NCBI GenBank assembly: GCA_029933005.1
Contig: JAOZOY010000029.1
Coordinates: 1-34,820, forward strand
Length of the DNA stretch: 34,820 nucleotides
Reading direction: 5' to 3'
DNA from: Deltaproteobacteria bacterium
GTDB lineage: Bacteria > Desulfobacterota > Desulfobulbia > Desulfobulbales > SURF-16
The notes beneath the pieces were generated by a model. The model was not told the origin of the DNA. It ran no database searches and worked only from the letters and a program-made list of their open reading frames with translations. Both the position numbers and the translations under genes were made by a program. Below, piece after piece: positions 23,568 through 32,145 of this stretch (positions within the stretch are counted from its first letter, which is position 1; the number at the start of each line of letters is the position of its first letter).

Positions 23568-23664
23568 GATTTTGGAATTCGGCTTTCAGAATTCGGAATT
23601 GAAGGAAATATCTGATTAGAAAGTACCGCAATTCCGAAATCAAAAATCCGAAATCTGAAATTTT
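23568..23664. repeat. inverted repeat of GGAATTCGG/CCGAAATC words between argG and argH
   Basis: GATTTTGGAATTCGGCTTTC plus AGAATTCGGAATTG on the left is complementary to CAATTCCGAAATC plus AAAAATCCGAAATCTGAAAT on the right, around a centre of about 26 bases. It fills the 169-base gap and ends about 15 bases before the argH ATG, where no good ribosome site is visible. Confidence 0.65.
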
Positions 23665-23679
23665 ATTTTTTTAGCCAAA

Positions 23680-25095
23680 ATGCCAGAAAAAAAAGACCAA
23701 AATCAAACCCCTCCGGCAAAACTCTGGGGTGGCCGTTTTGCCGAAAAAACAGCGGCCTCGGTGGAGGCCTTCACCGCCTCGATTCATTACGACTCCCGGC
23801 TTTACCGTCATGATATTGCCGGCAGCCGCGCCCATGCCCGGATGCTGGCCAGACAGGAGTTAATCTCCCATAATGAACTGGGCCTGATCTTAGGTGGACT
23901 TGACGAGATTGAACAGGAGATCGACCAGGGGGTCTTTGTTTTCCGGCCGGAACTGGAAGATATTCACATGAATATCGAAAAAACCCTGGTTGAAAAAATC
24001 GGTCCGGCCGGAGCCAAACTCCATACCGCCCGCAGCCGTAATGATCAGATCGCCCTGGATATCCGTCTTTACCTGCGGGAGGTGAGCGGTCAACTCGAAG
24101 GACTTCTCATCAATCTCCAGACCGCCTTTGTCAAACTGGCCCGAAAATATCTCGGCGCAGTCATGCCGGGCTATACTCATCTGCAACGTGCCCAGCCCCT
24201 GCTGATTTCCCATCATATGCTGGCCTATTTCGAGATGTTCGGCCGGGACAGGCAAAGGCTGGTCGACGGCCTGAAAAGAATTAATGTTCTCCCCCTTGGC
24301 GCCGCTGCCCTGGCCGGAACCGGCCTGCCGATTGACCGAGAATTTGTCGCCCGTGAACTCGATTTCCTATCCGTGTCCGCCAACAGCATGGATAGTGTGG
24401 CAGACCGGGATTTTGCCGTGGAGTTTGTTTCCACCTGCACCCTGATCCAGATTCATCTCAGCCGGTTTTCCGAAGAACTTGTCCTCTGGGCCAGTGAGGA
24501 GTTTTCCTTTGTCAATCTTGCCGACAGCTTCTGTACCGGCAGCAGTATCATGCCCCAGAAAAAGAATCCGGATATCCCAGAACTGATCCGCGGCAAAAGC
24601 GCTCGGGTGACGGGCAACCTCATGGCCCTGATCACCCTGCTTAAGGGTCTGCCCATGACCTATAACCGTGATCTGCAGGAAGATAAGGAGCCGATTTTCG
24701 ATACCGTAGATACGGTTACCCAAAGCCTGGCGATCATGGCGGAACTCCTCGACAACACTGAATTTAACACCGGACGTCTTGAAGAAGCGACTATTGGCGG
24801 CTACATGACCGCCACCGACCTGGCCGATTATCTTGTCCGAAAAAATATCCCTTTTCGCAAGGCTCATGAAATCGTCGGCCGCACTGTTGCTTATTGCATT
24901 CAAAAAGAAAAAGAGCTGGCCGAACTGGAGCTGGCCGAACTGCGCCAATTTTCAGATCAAATTGAAGAAGATGTCTTTCCTGTTCTTTCCGTCCAGGGTT
25001 CGGTTAACAGCCGGACATCGGCGGGAGGAACCTCTGCCATCCGGGTCGCCGAGGCCTTGGCCGTGGCGGAAAACAGTCTGGATTTCACGCCATGA
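23680..25095 (+). CDS. argH: argininosuccinate lyase
   Basis: This 471-residue member of the fumarase/aspartase superfamily releases arginine and fumarate. It starts with KLWGGRFAEKTAASVEAFTA. It has HTARSRNDQIALDIRLYLRE (about 111), MPGYTHLQRAQPLLISHHML (catalytic His of TxxQxAQP type), and the signature loop GSSIMPQKKNPDIPELIRGK. The C-terminal VNSRTSAGGTSAIRV is normal. Its TGA overlaps the ATG of the following lipoprotein gene (ATGA), showing translational coupling into the downstream lysA unit. Confidence 0.97.
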   Translation: MPEKKDQNQTPPAKLWGGRFAEKTAASVEAFTASIHYDSRLYRHDIAGSRAHARMLARQELISHNELGLILGGLDEIEQEIDQGVFVFRPELEDIHMNIEKTLVEKIGPAGAKLHTARSRNDQIALDIRLYLREVSGQLEGLLINLQTAFVKLARKYLGAVMPGYTHLQRAQPLLISHHMLAYFEMFGRDRQRLVDGLKRINVLPLGAAALAGTGLPIDREFVARELDFLSVSANSMDSVADRDFAVEFVSTCTLIQIHLSRFSEELVLWASEEFSFVNLADSFCTGSSIMPQKKNPDIPELIRGKSARVTGNLMALITLLKGLPMTYNRDLQEDKEPIFDTVDTVTQSLAIMAELLDNTEFNTGRLEEATIGGYMTATDLADYLVRKNIPFRKAHEIVGRTVAYCIQKEKELAELELAELRQFSDQIEEDVFPVLSVQGSVNSRTSAGGTSAIRVAEALAVAENSLDFTP

Positions 25096-26126
25096 AAGCT
25101 AATTCGATCCATCTTTTTTTCTGCTGCCTGATCATTCTTCTTGTTGGCGGCTGCGGCATAAAAACCATGCCCATCCCACCCCAGGCCGTCATTCCGGAGG
25201 CTATTTCAGATCTCAAGTGCAAACTGGATGAAAAAAGCGCCAACCTGAGCTGGTCATACCCGGGCAGATCCATCCAAGGGGAATCAATCGACAACATCAG
25301 AAATTTTAAAATTTTCAAGGCTGAAGTCGCCGAGAAAGACTATTGTCCTAATTGTCCGATAATCTATAACTTTCATTTTGAGATCAATGCTTCTCGCCTT
25401 AAGCCGCGGAAAAAAATCCATTTTTCCGACACCGACCTGAAAACCGGTTATCATTATACTTATATGGTGCAATCCCATTCGGGCTGGAATATTAAAAGCC
25501 GGGATTCAAACCGGGTGGCCTTTGTCTGGCAGACTCCGCTGGCCGCGCCGCTGAGCCTGGAGGCCGAGGCCGGGGATCAGCTGGTAACGTTAAACTGGAA
25601 TGCGGCCCATTCCCCGGCACAGGAGGTGTCGTACCAGATTTTACGAAGCAAAGACGGGAGAAAGTTTAAATCCATCGGGCCACCGGTGGCAGAGACCTTT
25701 TTTGTGGACGGCAGTGCTATCAACGGCAAGACCTATGCCTACAAAATCCGAGCGATCCGTCACGCGGATGATACGGCATATCCAGGTCTGCTCAGTGAAC
25801 CTGTTTCGGCAACACCAAAGGACAGGACGCCGCCCGCTCCTCCCTTCCAGATTCATTGTATATCCACTGCCGAGGGAGTCAGGATCGTCTGGAGTGGTGG
25901 CAGTGAAAAAGATCTTGGCGGCTACCGAATTTACAGACGGTCTGCCGGTAAAAAAACAGCAATGATGATTGGCAAAACCAGTTCGACAGGTCACTTTTTC
26001 ATGGACAAAAATCTTCCCGTAAATGTTGCTGTCTGGTATTACTCGATAACGGCCGTTGACCAGGCCGTGCCAGCCAATGAAAGTGCATTTTCTCCTGAAA
26101 TAAAATTTGACAGGCGTATAAATTAA
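25092..26126 (+). CDS. lipoprotein with LptM-like N-terminus and fibronectin type III-like repeats
   Basis: The 344-residue protein has a lipoprotein signal peptide (HLFFCCLIILLVGGC), with the lipid-bearing Cys at about residue 21 followed by GIKTMPIPPQAV. This resembles the CGxKGPLxxP start of LptM/YifL lipoproteins, which in many genomes lie just upstream of lysA or dapF as this gene does. Unlike the short LptM, it continues into about three beta-sandwich segments of FnIII type: ISDLKCKLDEKSANLSWSYP, LEAEAGDQLVTLNWNAAHSP, and FQIHCISTAEGVRIVWSGGS EKDLGGYRIYRR. It overlaps argH by 4 bases and is one base from lysA. The LptM link is inference, and the function is not established. Confidence 0.75.
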   Translation: MKANSIHLFFCCLIILLVGGCGIKTMPIPPQAVIPEAISDLKCKLDEKSANLSWSYPGRSIQGESIDNIRNFKIFKAEVAEKDYCPNCPIIYNFHFEINASRLKPRKKIHFSDTDLKTGYHYTYMVQSHSGWNIKSRDSNRVAFVWQTPLAAPLSLEAEAGDQLVTLNWNAAHSPAQEVSYQILRSKDGRKFKSIGPPVAETFFVDGSAINGKTYAYKIRAIRHADDTAYPGLLSEPVSATPKDRTPPAPPFQIHCISTAEGVRIVWSGGSEKDLGGYRIYRRSAGKKTAMMIGKTSSTGHFFMDKNLPVNVAVWYYSITAVDQAVPANESAFSPEIKFDRRIN

Positions 26127-26127
26127 G

Positions 26128-27381
26128 ATGAATGATTTTAATTATATAGGCAACAAACTGCATTGTGAATCAGTGCCGGTGGACAGTATTGCAGCTAAAG
26201 TGCGAACCCCTTTTTATCTTTACAGCACGGAAACCCTGACCCGGCATTTCAAAGCCTTTGATTCGGCTTTCAGCCTGCCGCATATCACCTGTTTTGCCGT
26301 TAAATCATGTTCGAATATTGCCATTCTTCGTCTGTTCGCGAGATTAGGCGGCGGCGCGGATATTGTTTCCGGCGGAGAACTCTTCCGGGTCCTGAAAGCA
26401 GGCATGGACCCAAAAAAAATTGTCTACTCCGGAGTCGGCAAAACCGAAGATGAACTACGCTTCGCCCTGGGCGCAAAAATCCTGCTCTTTAACGTCGAAT
26501 CCATCCAGGAACTGGAAACTCTGCAAGGGGTAGCAGCGGAGATGGGGATCAAAGCGCCGGTTTCCTTCCGGGTGAATCCGGATGTCGATCCAAAAACCCA
26601 TGCCTACATCTCCACCGGACTGGCCAAAAACAAGTTCGGCATCCCTATTGAACAGGCCCTGGAAGTTTATCAACAGGCCGAAGAAATGGCCAATATTGAT
26701 ACTCTTGGCGTCAGTTGCCATATCGGCTCCCAGCTCACCGATCTTTCACCCTTTGTTGAATCACTAAACAAAATCAAAGGATTCATCCGAAAATTAGAGG
26801 GGGATGGAATTGCCATCTCCTATCTTGATCTGGGCGGAGGTCTGGGTATTCGCTACGATGACGAGGAACCGCCCCATCCGTCTGCCTATGCCGATGCCAT
26901 CATGAAAGAAATGGGAGAATTTGACTGCACCTTGATCCTGGAGCCGGGACGGGTTATAGTTGGCAACGCCGGAATCTTGGTGACCAAGGTTCTTTATACC
27001 AAGACAGGCGAAAAAAAATTTATCATCGTTGATGCCGGTATGAATGACCTGGCCCGGCCGAGCCTTTATGGTGCTTTTCATTCCATTCAACCGGTGGAGC
27101 GGCGTGATCAGGGAACCGAAATTGTCGATGTGGTGGGGCCAATCTGCGAAACCGGCGATTTCCTGTCCAAAGGCAGAGAATTGCCGATCTGTGAAAGAGG
27201 AAATCTGCTTGGTGTGATGAGTGCGGGAGCCTATGGCTTTACCATGTCCTCCAATTACAACTCCCGGCCCAGGGTCTGTGAAATTCTGGTGAATGATGAT
27301 TCGTTTCATGTGATCCGAAAACGGGAGACCTATGATCAGCTTATTGCAGGTGAATCGATTCCTGATTTTTTAAAAAAATAG
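26128..27381 (+). CDS. lysA: diaminopimelate decarboxylase
   Basis: This 417-residue PLP enzyme of the alanine-racemase fold makes lysine from meso-DAP. The PLP lysine is at residue 59 in ITCFAVKSCSN. GGGADIVSGGELFRVLKAGM, FRVNPDVDPKTHAYISTGLA KNKFGI, LDLGGGLGIRY, LILEPGRVIVGNAGILVTKV, and the substrate motif ICETGDFLSKGRELP follow in order, with the C-terminal Tyr block SAGAYGFTMSSNYNSRPR. It begins one base after the lipoprotein stop and is followed by dapF after 10 bases. Confidence 0.97.
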   Translation: MNDFNYIGNKLHCESVPVDSIAAKVRTPFYLYSTETLTRHFKAFDSAFSLPHITCFAVKSCSNIAILRLFARLGGGADIVSGGELFRVLKAGMDPKKIVYSGVGKTEDELRFALGAKILLFNVESIQELETLQGVAAEMGIKAPVSFRVNPDVDPKTHAYISTGLAKNKFGIPIEQALEVYQQAEEMANIDTLGVSCHIGSQLTDLSPFVESLNKIKGFIRKLEGDGIAISYLDLGGGLGIRYDDEEPPHPSAYADAIMKEMGEFDCTLILEPGRVIVGNAGILVTKVLYTKTGEKKFIIVDAGMNDLARPSLYGAFHSIQPVERRDQGTEIVDVVGPICETGDFLSKGRELPICERGNLLGVMSAGAYGFTMSSNYNSRPRVCEILVNDDSFHVIRKRETYDQLIAGESIPDFLKK

Positions 27382-27391
27382 CGCTGACGGG

Positions 27392-28234
27392 ATGTTATAT
27401 GTGAATTTTCCAATTCCATTTACCAAAATGAGCGGCACGGGCAATGATTTCATTATCATTGATCATCGCAAACCATTGCTTGATCAAGATGAATTCGGCT
27501 CGTTTGCCAAGGCTGTCTGCCGGCGGAAATTTTCCGTAGGTGCTGACGGCCTTATTCTTATTGAAGACAGTAACGAAGCGGATTTTCGCTGGCATTTTTA
27601 TAATGGTGACGGCAGTGTGGCCGAAATGTGCGGCAACGGCGCAAGATGCGCGGCCCGTTTTGCCTGTGAAAAAAAAATAGCCCCGGCCGCCATGCGCTTT
27701 CTGACCATTGCCGGCGAAATCCGGGCCGAGGTCAGGGGAGAATCGGTAAAGCTTGCCATGACTCCACCGGCAGATCTTGCCCTTAATCAGCAGATTGAGA
27801 TTGACGGCAAGCAGCAGACCATCCACAGCCTCAACACCGGCGTCCCCCATGCCGTTCTCTTTGTCGAGGACGGAAACAGAGCGCCGGTGCTGGAATGGGG
27901 CCGGCACATCCGCTTTCATGATCTTTTTCAACCGGCCGGAACCAATGTGAATTTTGTCCAACCGCTTGGTTCGAACTCCCTCCATGTCCGCACCTATGAA
28001 CGCGGCATAGAGGATGAGACCCTGGCCTGCGGCACAGGCGCCGTGGCTTCCGCCATTATTGCCGGACTCCTCGGCCAGGTTAAAAGTCCGGTCACGGTGA
28101 CAACATCCGGCGGAGAACAGCTGATCATTTATTTTTCGATTCAAAACAGCTCCCCGGCTGAAATTACTGATGTCTTTCTGGAAGGGCCGGCCCATTTTAT
28201 ATATGAAGGGCAATTGAACAGGGAAGCCCTTTAA
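27392..28234 (+). CDS. dapF: diaminopimelate epimerase
   Basis: This cofactor-free epimerase converts LL-DAP to meso-DAP. Both catalytic cysteines are present: MCGNGARCAARFAC (Cys80) and ETLACGTGAVASA (Cys213), numbered from the ATG used. KMSGTGNDFIIID is the usual N-terminal motif. A GTG at 27401 (starting NFPIPFTKMSG) is an alternative. ACGGGA lies 10 bases before that GTG but almost touches the ATG, so the first three residues are uncertain. The gene follows lysA by 10 bases. Confidence 0.96.
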   Translation: MLYVNFPIPFTKMSGTGNDFIIIDHRKPLLDQDEFGSFAKAVCRRKFSVGADGLILIEDSNEADFRWHFYNGDGSVAEMCGNGARCAARFACEKKIAPAAMRFLTIAGEIRAEVRGESVKLAMTPPADLALNQQIEIDGKQQTIHSLNTGVPHAVLFVEDGNRAPVLEWGRHIRFHDLFQPAGTNVNFVQPLGSNSLHVRTYERGIEDETLACGTGAVASAIIAGLLGQVKSPVTVTTSGGEQLIIYFSIQNSSPAEITDVFLEGPAHFIYEGQLNREAL

Positions 28235-28249
28235 AAAAAAGAACCACAG

Positions 28250-28320
28250 AATATCGAACAAGGAATTTCGAATGTCGAAATAAGGATAAATCTTTACAGA
28301 ACTTCATAATTCGACATTTT
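28250..28320. repeat. inverted repeat with TCGAA words between dapF and dapA
   Basis: AATGTCGAA (28271-28279) pairs with TTCGACATT (28310-28318), preceded by ATATCGAACAAGGAATTTCG. Such ATTTCGAA/TCGAAAT repeats fill half of the 156-base dapF-dapA gap. Confidence 0.6.
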
Positions 28321-28390
28321 TATTCAATACTGAAGACTTTTGCCCACTACCTACTGAAATAACAGTTAATTTTCATATAAGGAGAAAAAT

Positions 28391-29278
28391 ATGACCCCTT
28401 TTCGTGGAGCTTTTGTTGCGATTGTTACTCCGTTCTTTGACGGCAAAATTGACGAGCAGGGACTGATTGACCTGATCAAGTTCCAGATTGAAAACGGTAC
28501 CCATGGTATTGTTCCATGCGGCACAACCGGCGAATCCGCCACCATGAGTCATGAAGAACATCACCGGGTGGTGGAATTGACCATCAAAACGGTGAACGGC
28601 AGGGTTCCCGTGCTGGCCGGCACCGGCTCCAACAGCACCAGTGAAACCATTGAATTAACCAGACATGCCAAGGAAGCTGGTGCAGCAGGTGCCCTGGTTA
28701 TTACTCCTTACTATAACAAACCCTCCCAGGAGGGCTTGTATCAGCATTTCAAGTCCGTTGCTGACGAGGTCGATATTCCCATTATCATGTACAATGTGCC
28801 AAGCCGAACAAGCATCAACATGCTGCCGGCCACCGTGGCCCGCTGTGCTGAAATCAAAAATGTTGTCGGCATCAAAGAGGCTACCGGCAACCTGAACCAG
28901 ATCAGCGAAGTGATCCACCTCTGTCCAGATGATTTTGCCGTGATGTCCGGTGATGATTTCACCTCCATGGCCACGGTTGCCGTGGGCGGGACCGGTGTGA
29001 TCTCAGTCACCTCAAATGTTGAACCAAAAGGCATGGCAGCCATGATGGACGCCGCCCTTAGCGATGATATGGTGAAAGCCCGGGAACTCCATTATCAGCT
29101 CTTCCCGCTGATGCAGGCCATGTTCTTTGACACCAATCCAGTACCGGCCAAGACCACCTTGGAGCTCATGGGCAAGATCAAATCGGCAACACCGCGTCAG
29201 CCATTATGGACCATCGGCGATGACGCCCTGGCCAAAATGAAAAAAGTGATTATTGAATACGGTTTGATTTCGGGCTGA
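28391..29278 (+). CDS. dapA: 4-hydroxy-tetrahydrodipicolinate synthase
   Basis: This 295-residue TIM-barrel aldolase condenses pyruvate with aspartate semialdehyde. The Schiff-base lysine is Lys162 in VVGIKEATGN. The catalytic triad partners Thr45/Thr46 (CGTTGES) and Tyr134 (MYNVPSRT) are present, as is Arg139. The start MTPFRGAFVAIVTPF is typical, and AAGGAGA is spaced 6 bases from the ATG, one of the strongest ribosome sites in the window. The neighbouring dap genes complete the DAP route. Confidence 0.97.
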   Translation: MTPFRGAFVAIVTPFFDGKIDEQGLIDLIKFQIENGTHGIVPCGTTGESATMSHEEHHRVVELTIKTVNGRVPVLAGTGSNSTSETIELTRHAKEAGAAGALVITPYYNKPSQEGLYQHFKSVADEVDIPIIMYNVPSRTSINMLPATVARCAEIKNVVGIKEATGNLNQISEVIHLCPDDFAVMSGDDFTSMATVAVGGTGVISVTSNVEPKGMAAMMDAALSDDMVKARELHYQLFPLMQAMFFDTNPVPAKTTLELMGKIKSATPRQPLWTIGDDALAKMKKVIIEYGLISG

Positions 29279-29365
29279 AAGGGGGCCCGGAAAAATTAGT
29301 CACCGAGTCGCAGAGATCACAGAGAAAACAACTGATTCAACAAGTTACAGAACAAGGACACAAGC

Positions 29366-30175
29366 ATGACAAAGGTTATTGTTGCCGGAGCAGCCGGCCG
29401 GATGGGAAAGCGTATTGGTTACATGGTCACCCAAAATCAGGACCTGGCCCTGACCGCAGGATTTGAACAAAACTCAAATCCTGAGGTGGGTCGAGATATT
29501 GGTGAAGTGGGCGGCTATGGTACTGTCGGCATCGCCATCGCTCCTGATCTTGATTCCGTCATTGATCAGGGTGATGTGATCATTGATTTCACCTTTCACG
29601 AGGCCACCATGAAGATCGCCAGTAAGGCGGCTGAAAAGAAAAAAGCGATGGTCATCGGCACCACCGGTCTCAGCCGGGAAAACCTGGCCGAATTGCAGGA
29701 ACTTGCCAAAAACATGGTCATTGTCCAGGCACCTAATATGGCAATTGGCGTCAATGTCCTCTTCAAAATCACCGAAAAGGTGGCATCCATTCTCGGCGAT
29801 GACTATGATATTGAAATTGTCGAAGCCCATCATCGTATGAAAAAGGACGCGCCCAGCGGTACAGCCCTGAAGCTTGGTGAAATGGCGGCCAAGGGCGTCA
29901 ACCGCGATCTGAACGAAGTCGGTGTTTATGAACGTTACGGCATTATCGGCGAACGGACGGACAAGGAAATCGGCATTCAGACCATTCGTGGCGGTGATAT
30001 CGTCGGCGAGCATACGGTTTATTTTGCCGGACCGGGAGAGAGAATTGAGCTGACCCACCGAGCCCATAACCGCGATAATTTCGCCCGTGGCGCTGCCTTG
30101 GCTGCAGCCTGGGTAAGCGGGAAGGAAAACGGCATGTACACCATGTTCGATGTCCTGGGGTTGAATGATTTATAA
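29366..30175 (+). CDS. dapB: 4-hydroxy-tetrahydrodipicolinate reductase
   Basis: This 269-residue reductase has the N-terminal nucleotide loop VAGAAGRMGKRIG, the hinge VIIDFTFHEA and IGTTGLSRENLAEL, and the signature EAHHRMKKDAPSGTALKLGE with the catalytic His and Lys. The C-terminal IGIQTIRGGDIVGEHTVYFA is normal. AAGGA is 7 bases before the ATG. The 87-base gap after dapA contains a CACCGAGTCGCAGAGATCAC word of the common CACAGAGA repeat type. dapL follows 23 bases later. Confidence 0.96.
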   Translation: MTKVIVAGAAGRMGKRIGYMVTQNQDLALTAGFEQNSNPEVGRDIGEVGGYGTVGIAIAPDLDSVIDQGDVIIDFTFHEATMKIASKAAEKKKAMVIGTTGLSRENLAELQELAKNMVIVQAPNMAIGVNVLFKITEKVASILGDDYDIEIVEAHHRMKKDAPSGTALKLGEMAAKGVNRDLNEVGVYERYGIIGERTDKEIGIQTIRGGDIVGEHTVYFAGPGERIELTHRAHNRDNFARGAALAAAWVSGKENGMYTMFDVLGLNDL

Positions 30176-30198
30176 AATATTTATAGAGTTACATAAAA

Positions 30199-31368
30199 AT
30201 GATCAAAATTGAAAAGGCAGACAGATTAAAACAGCTTCCCCCTTATCTTTTTGCCGAGTTGGACAGAAAAAAGGCGGAGGTTATGGCCCGTGGTGTCGAT
30301 GTGATTGACTTGGGGGTCGGCGACCCGGATCAGCCTACGCCGCAAAATATAATTGACAGCCTGACGGCAGCGGCTCAGAAACCGGAGCACCATACCTATC
30401 CCAGTTATTCCGGCCTTAATTCCTTTCGTGAAGCCGTATCCGCCTGGTATAAAAAAAGGGCGGGGGTCAGCCTTGATCCGGTGAAGGAAATCGTCTCCCT
30501 GATCGGTTCAAAGGAGGGTATCGCCCATATCCCCCTGGCATTTATCAATCCCGGAGATGTGGTCCTGGTTCCAAGTCCCGCTTATCCAGTCTATAATGTC
30601 GCCACCCTTTTTGCCGGTGGCGAAGTTTATGAAATGCCGCTTCTGAAAGAGAATGATTTTTTGCCTGATTTCAGTACAATCCCTGCGAACATTCTTGAGC
30701 GGGCCAAGATGATGTTTCTCAATTATCCCAACAACCCGACCTCGGCCACGGCCGGGTCTGATTTTTTTGCCGAGGTTGTTGAGTTCGCCAAAAAGAATGA
30801 TATCATGGTCTGCCATGATTTTGCCTATTCGGAGATGACCTTTGACAACTATGAAGCTCCTAGCTTTCTGGAAACTCCCGGCGCCATGGAAGTCGGAATG
30901 GAATTCCATTCACTCTCCAAAACCTACAACATGACGGGCTGGCGAATCGGCTGGGCAGCCGGCAACGTCGAGATTATCGGCGGATTGGGCCAGATCAAGA
31001 GCAACATTGATTCGGGTATCTTTGAGGCCATTCAGATTGCCGGGATCGAGGCCATGCGGGATGACGTATCCTGGCTTCAAGAAATGCGGCAACTCTACAC
31101 GGAGCGCCGTGACGTGGTCATGGCCGGACTCGAAAAAATAGGCCTCAAGGCCCGAACCCCCAAGGCCACCTTTTACATTTGGGTTGAAACACCGGAAGGC
31201 TATGATTCCACAAGATGTGTTGCCCATCTCCTGGAAAAAGCCGGAATCGTCACCACGCCGGGCAGTGGATTCGGCGCTCCAGGCGAGGGCTATTTCCGCA
31301 TTGCTCTGACCGTGTCAAAAGAGCGGCTGCAGGAGGCCTTGGACCGGATGGCCGAGGTCGGCTTTTAA
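30199..31368 (+). CDS. dapL: LL-diaminopimelate aminotransferase
   Basis: This 389-residue fold-type I aminotransferase converts tetrahydrodipicolinate directly to LL-DAP with glutamate as donor, bypassing dapD/dapC/dapE. It has LGVGDPDQPTP near residue 38, GSKEGIAHIPLAFINPGD, MFLNYPNNPTSATA, and the PLP lysine at about 241 in SLSKTYNMTGWRIGWAAGN, with the C-terminal Arg in GEGYFRIALT. Placement directly after dapB strengthens DapL over a generic aspartate aminotransferase. Only a weak AGAG precedes the ATG. Its stop is immediately followed by the folK ATG. Confidence 0.93.
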   Translation: MIKIEKADRLKQLPPYLFAELDRKKAEVMARGVDVIDLGVGDPDQPTPQNIIDSLTAAAQKPEHHTYPSYSGLNSFREAVSAWYKKRAGVSLDPVKEIVSLIGSKEGIAHIPLAFINPGDVVLVPSPAYPVYNVATLFAGGEVYEMPLLKENDFLPDFSTIPANILERAKMMFLNYPNNPTSATAGSDFFAEVVEFAKKNDIMVCHDFAYSEMTFDNYEAPSFLETPGAMEVGMEFHSLSKTYNMTGWRIGWAAGNVEIIGGLGQIKSNIDSGIFEAIQIAGIEAMRDDVSWLQEMRQLYTERRDVVMAGLEKIGLKARTPKATFYIWVETPEGYDSTRCVAHLLEKAGIVTTPGSGFGAPGEGYFRIALTVSKERLQEALDRMAEVGF

Positions 31369-31860
31369 ATGGGGCTGGCCTTTATCGGCCTGGGCTCCAA
31401 CCTGGGAAACGGCAGGAAAAATCTGCTCAAGGCCTGGCAGCAGCTCAAAAAAGGCAACAGGGTAAGCCTGTTAACCTTGTCTTCACCCTATTTGACCGAA
31501 CCGGTTGGTATGGAAACCGATTACTGGTTTACCAATGGCGTGGGTGTGCTGGAAACAAAGCTTTCTCCCCTGGAACTTCTTGATCTTCTTTTGCAAACTG
31601 AAAAAGAGATGGGCCGGGACCGTGCCAGCGGGCTTGACCGGATCATCGATATTGATCTGCTTTATTATGATGATCTGGTAATTTCAAGCCCGGAGCTGAC
31701 CCTGCCGCACCCGGAAATTGCCAACCGGATGTTTGTCCTGGCGCCCATGAATGAGGTGGCTCCCGACCATCTTCATCCGGTTCTGCAAAAAACCACGCGT
31801 CACATGCTCAAACAGCTTCCAAAGGGAGAGGTAGTCAAAAAAGAGGTCTGGCAAAAATGA
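31369..31860 (+). CDS. folK: HPPK, hydroxymethyldihydropterin pyrophosphokinase
   Basis: This 163-residue enzyme transfers pyrophosphate from ATP in folate synthesis. It begins AFIGLGSNLGNGRKNL. It has SPYLTEPVGMETDYWFTNGV and the signature GRDRASGLDRIIDIDLLYYD with the two metal-binding aspartates and substrate arginines, followed by LPHPEIANRMFVLAPMNEV. It abuts dapL with no spacing and overlaps the next gene by 4 bases (ATGA), so it is translated as part of this run. Confidence 0.95.
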   Translation: MGLAFIGLGSNLGNGRKNLLKAWQQLKKGNRVSLLTLSSPYLTEPVGMETDYWFTNGVGVLETKLSPLELLDLLLQTEKEMGRDRASGLDRIIDIDLLYYDDLVISSPELTLPHPEIANRMFVLAPMNEVAPDHLHPVLQKTTRHMLKQLPKGEVVKKEVWQK

Positions 31861-32114
31861 ATCCTGTCCGCTTCATTGTCCTTGCCGTCCTGTTTTATCT
31901 TCTTTATCGGTTACTCTTCGGCAGAAAAAAAGACAACCTGCCGCCTAAACCTGCACCGGATCAGGTCGAGTCTCCGGCCCAGGACGTTCTGGTTCAGGAT
32001 CCGGTCTGCAAGACCTATGTCCCCAAAAGCCAGGCCCTGCATGAAACAAAAGATGGCAAAACATACTATTTTTGCAGCGAAGAGTGCCGAAAACGTTTTT
32101 TAGATCAGGACTGA
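31857..32114 (+). CDS. small membrane protein with YHS-like metal-binding domain
   Basis: The 85-residue protein has an N-terminal membrane helix ([16 protein letters not shown]), a short basic/Pro-rich linker, and a C-terminal YHS-like domain: [38 protein letters not shown]. Its three cysteines (DPVC, FCSEEC) are arranged as in the TRASH/YHS family, thought to bind metals. The domain would face the cytoplasm or periplasm depending on topology. The positive residues after the helix (GRKK) suggest the cytoplasm. Function is unknown. It overlaps folK by 4 bases. Confidence 0.8.
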   Translation: MNPVRFIVLAVLFYLLYRLLFGRKKDNLPPKPAPDQVESPAQDVLVQDPVCKTYVPKSQALHETKDGKTYYFCSEECRKRFLDQD

Positions 32115-32145
32115 TACATTTAAAATTGACTCAAGGAGCCGACAC

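Noticed and set aside
24367-24948. 193-residue frame opposite argH
   Set aside because: Antisense to the catalytic region of argH with no independent support.
27395-28261. 288-residue frame opposite dapF
   Set aside because: It mirrors the codons of a fully conserved dapF, shows no family motifs and has no ribosome site. It is an antisense shadow.
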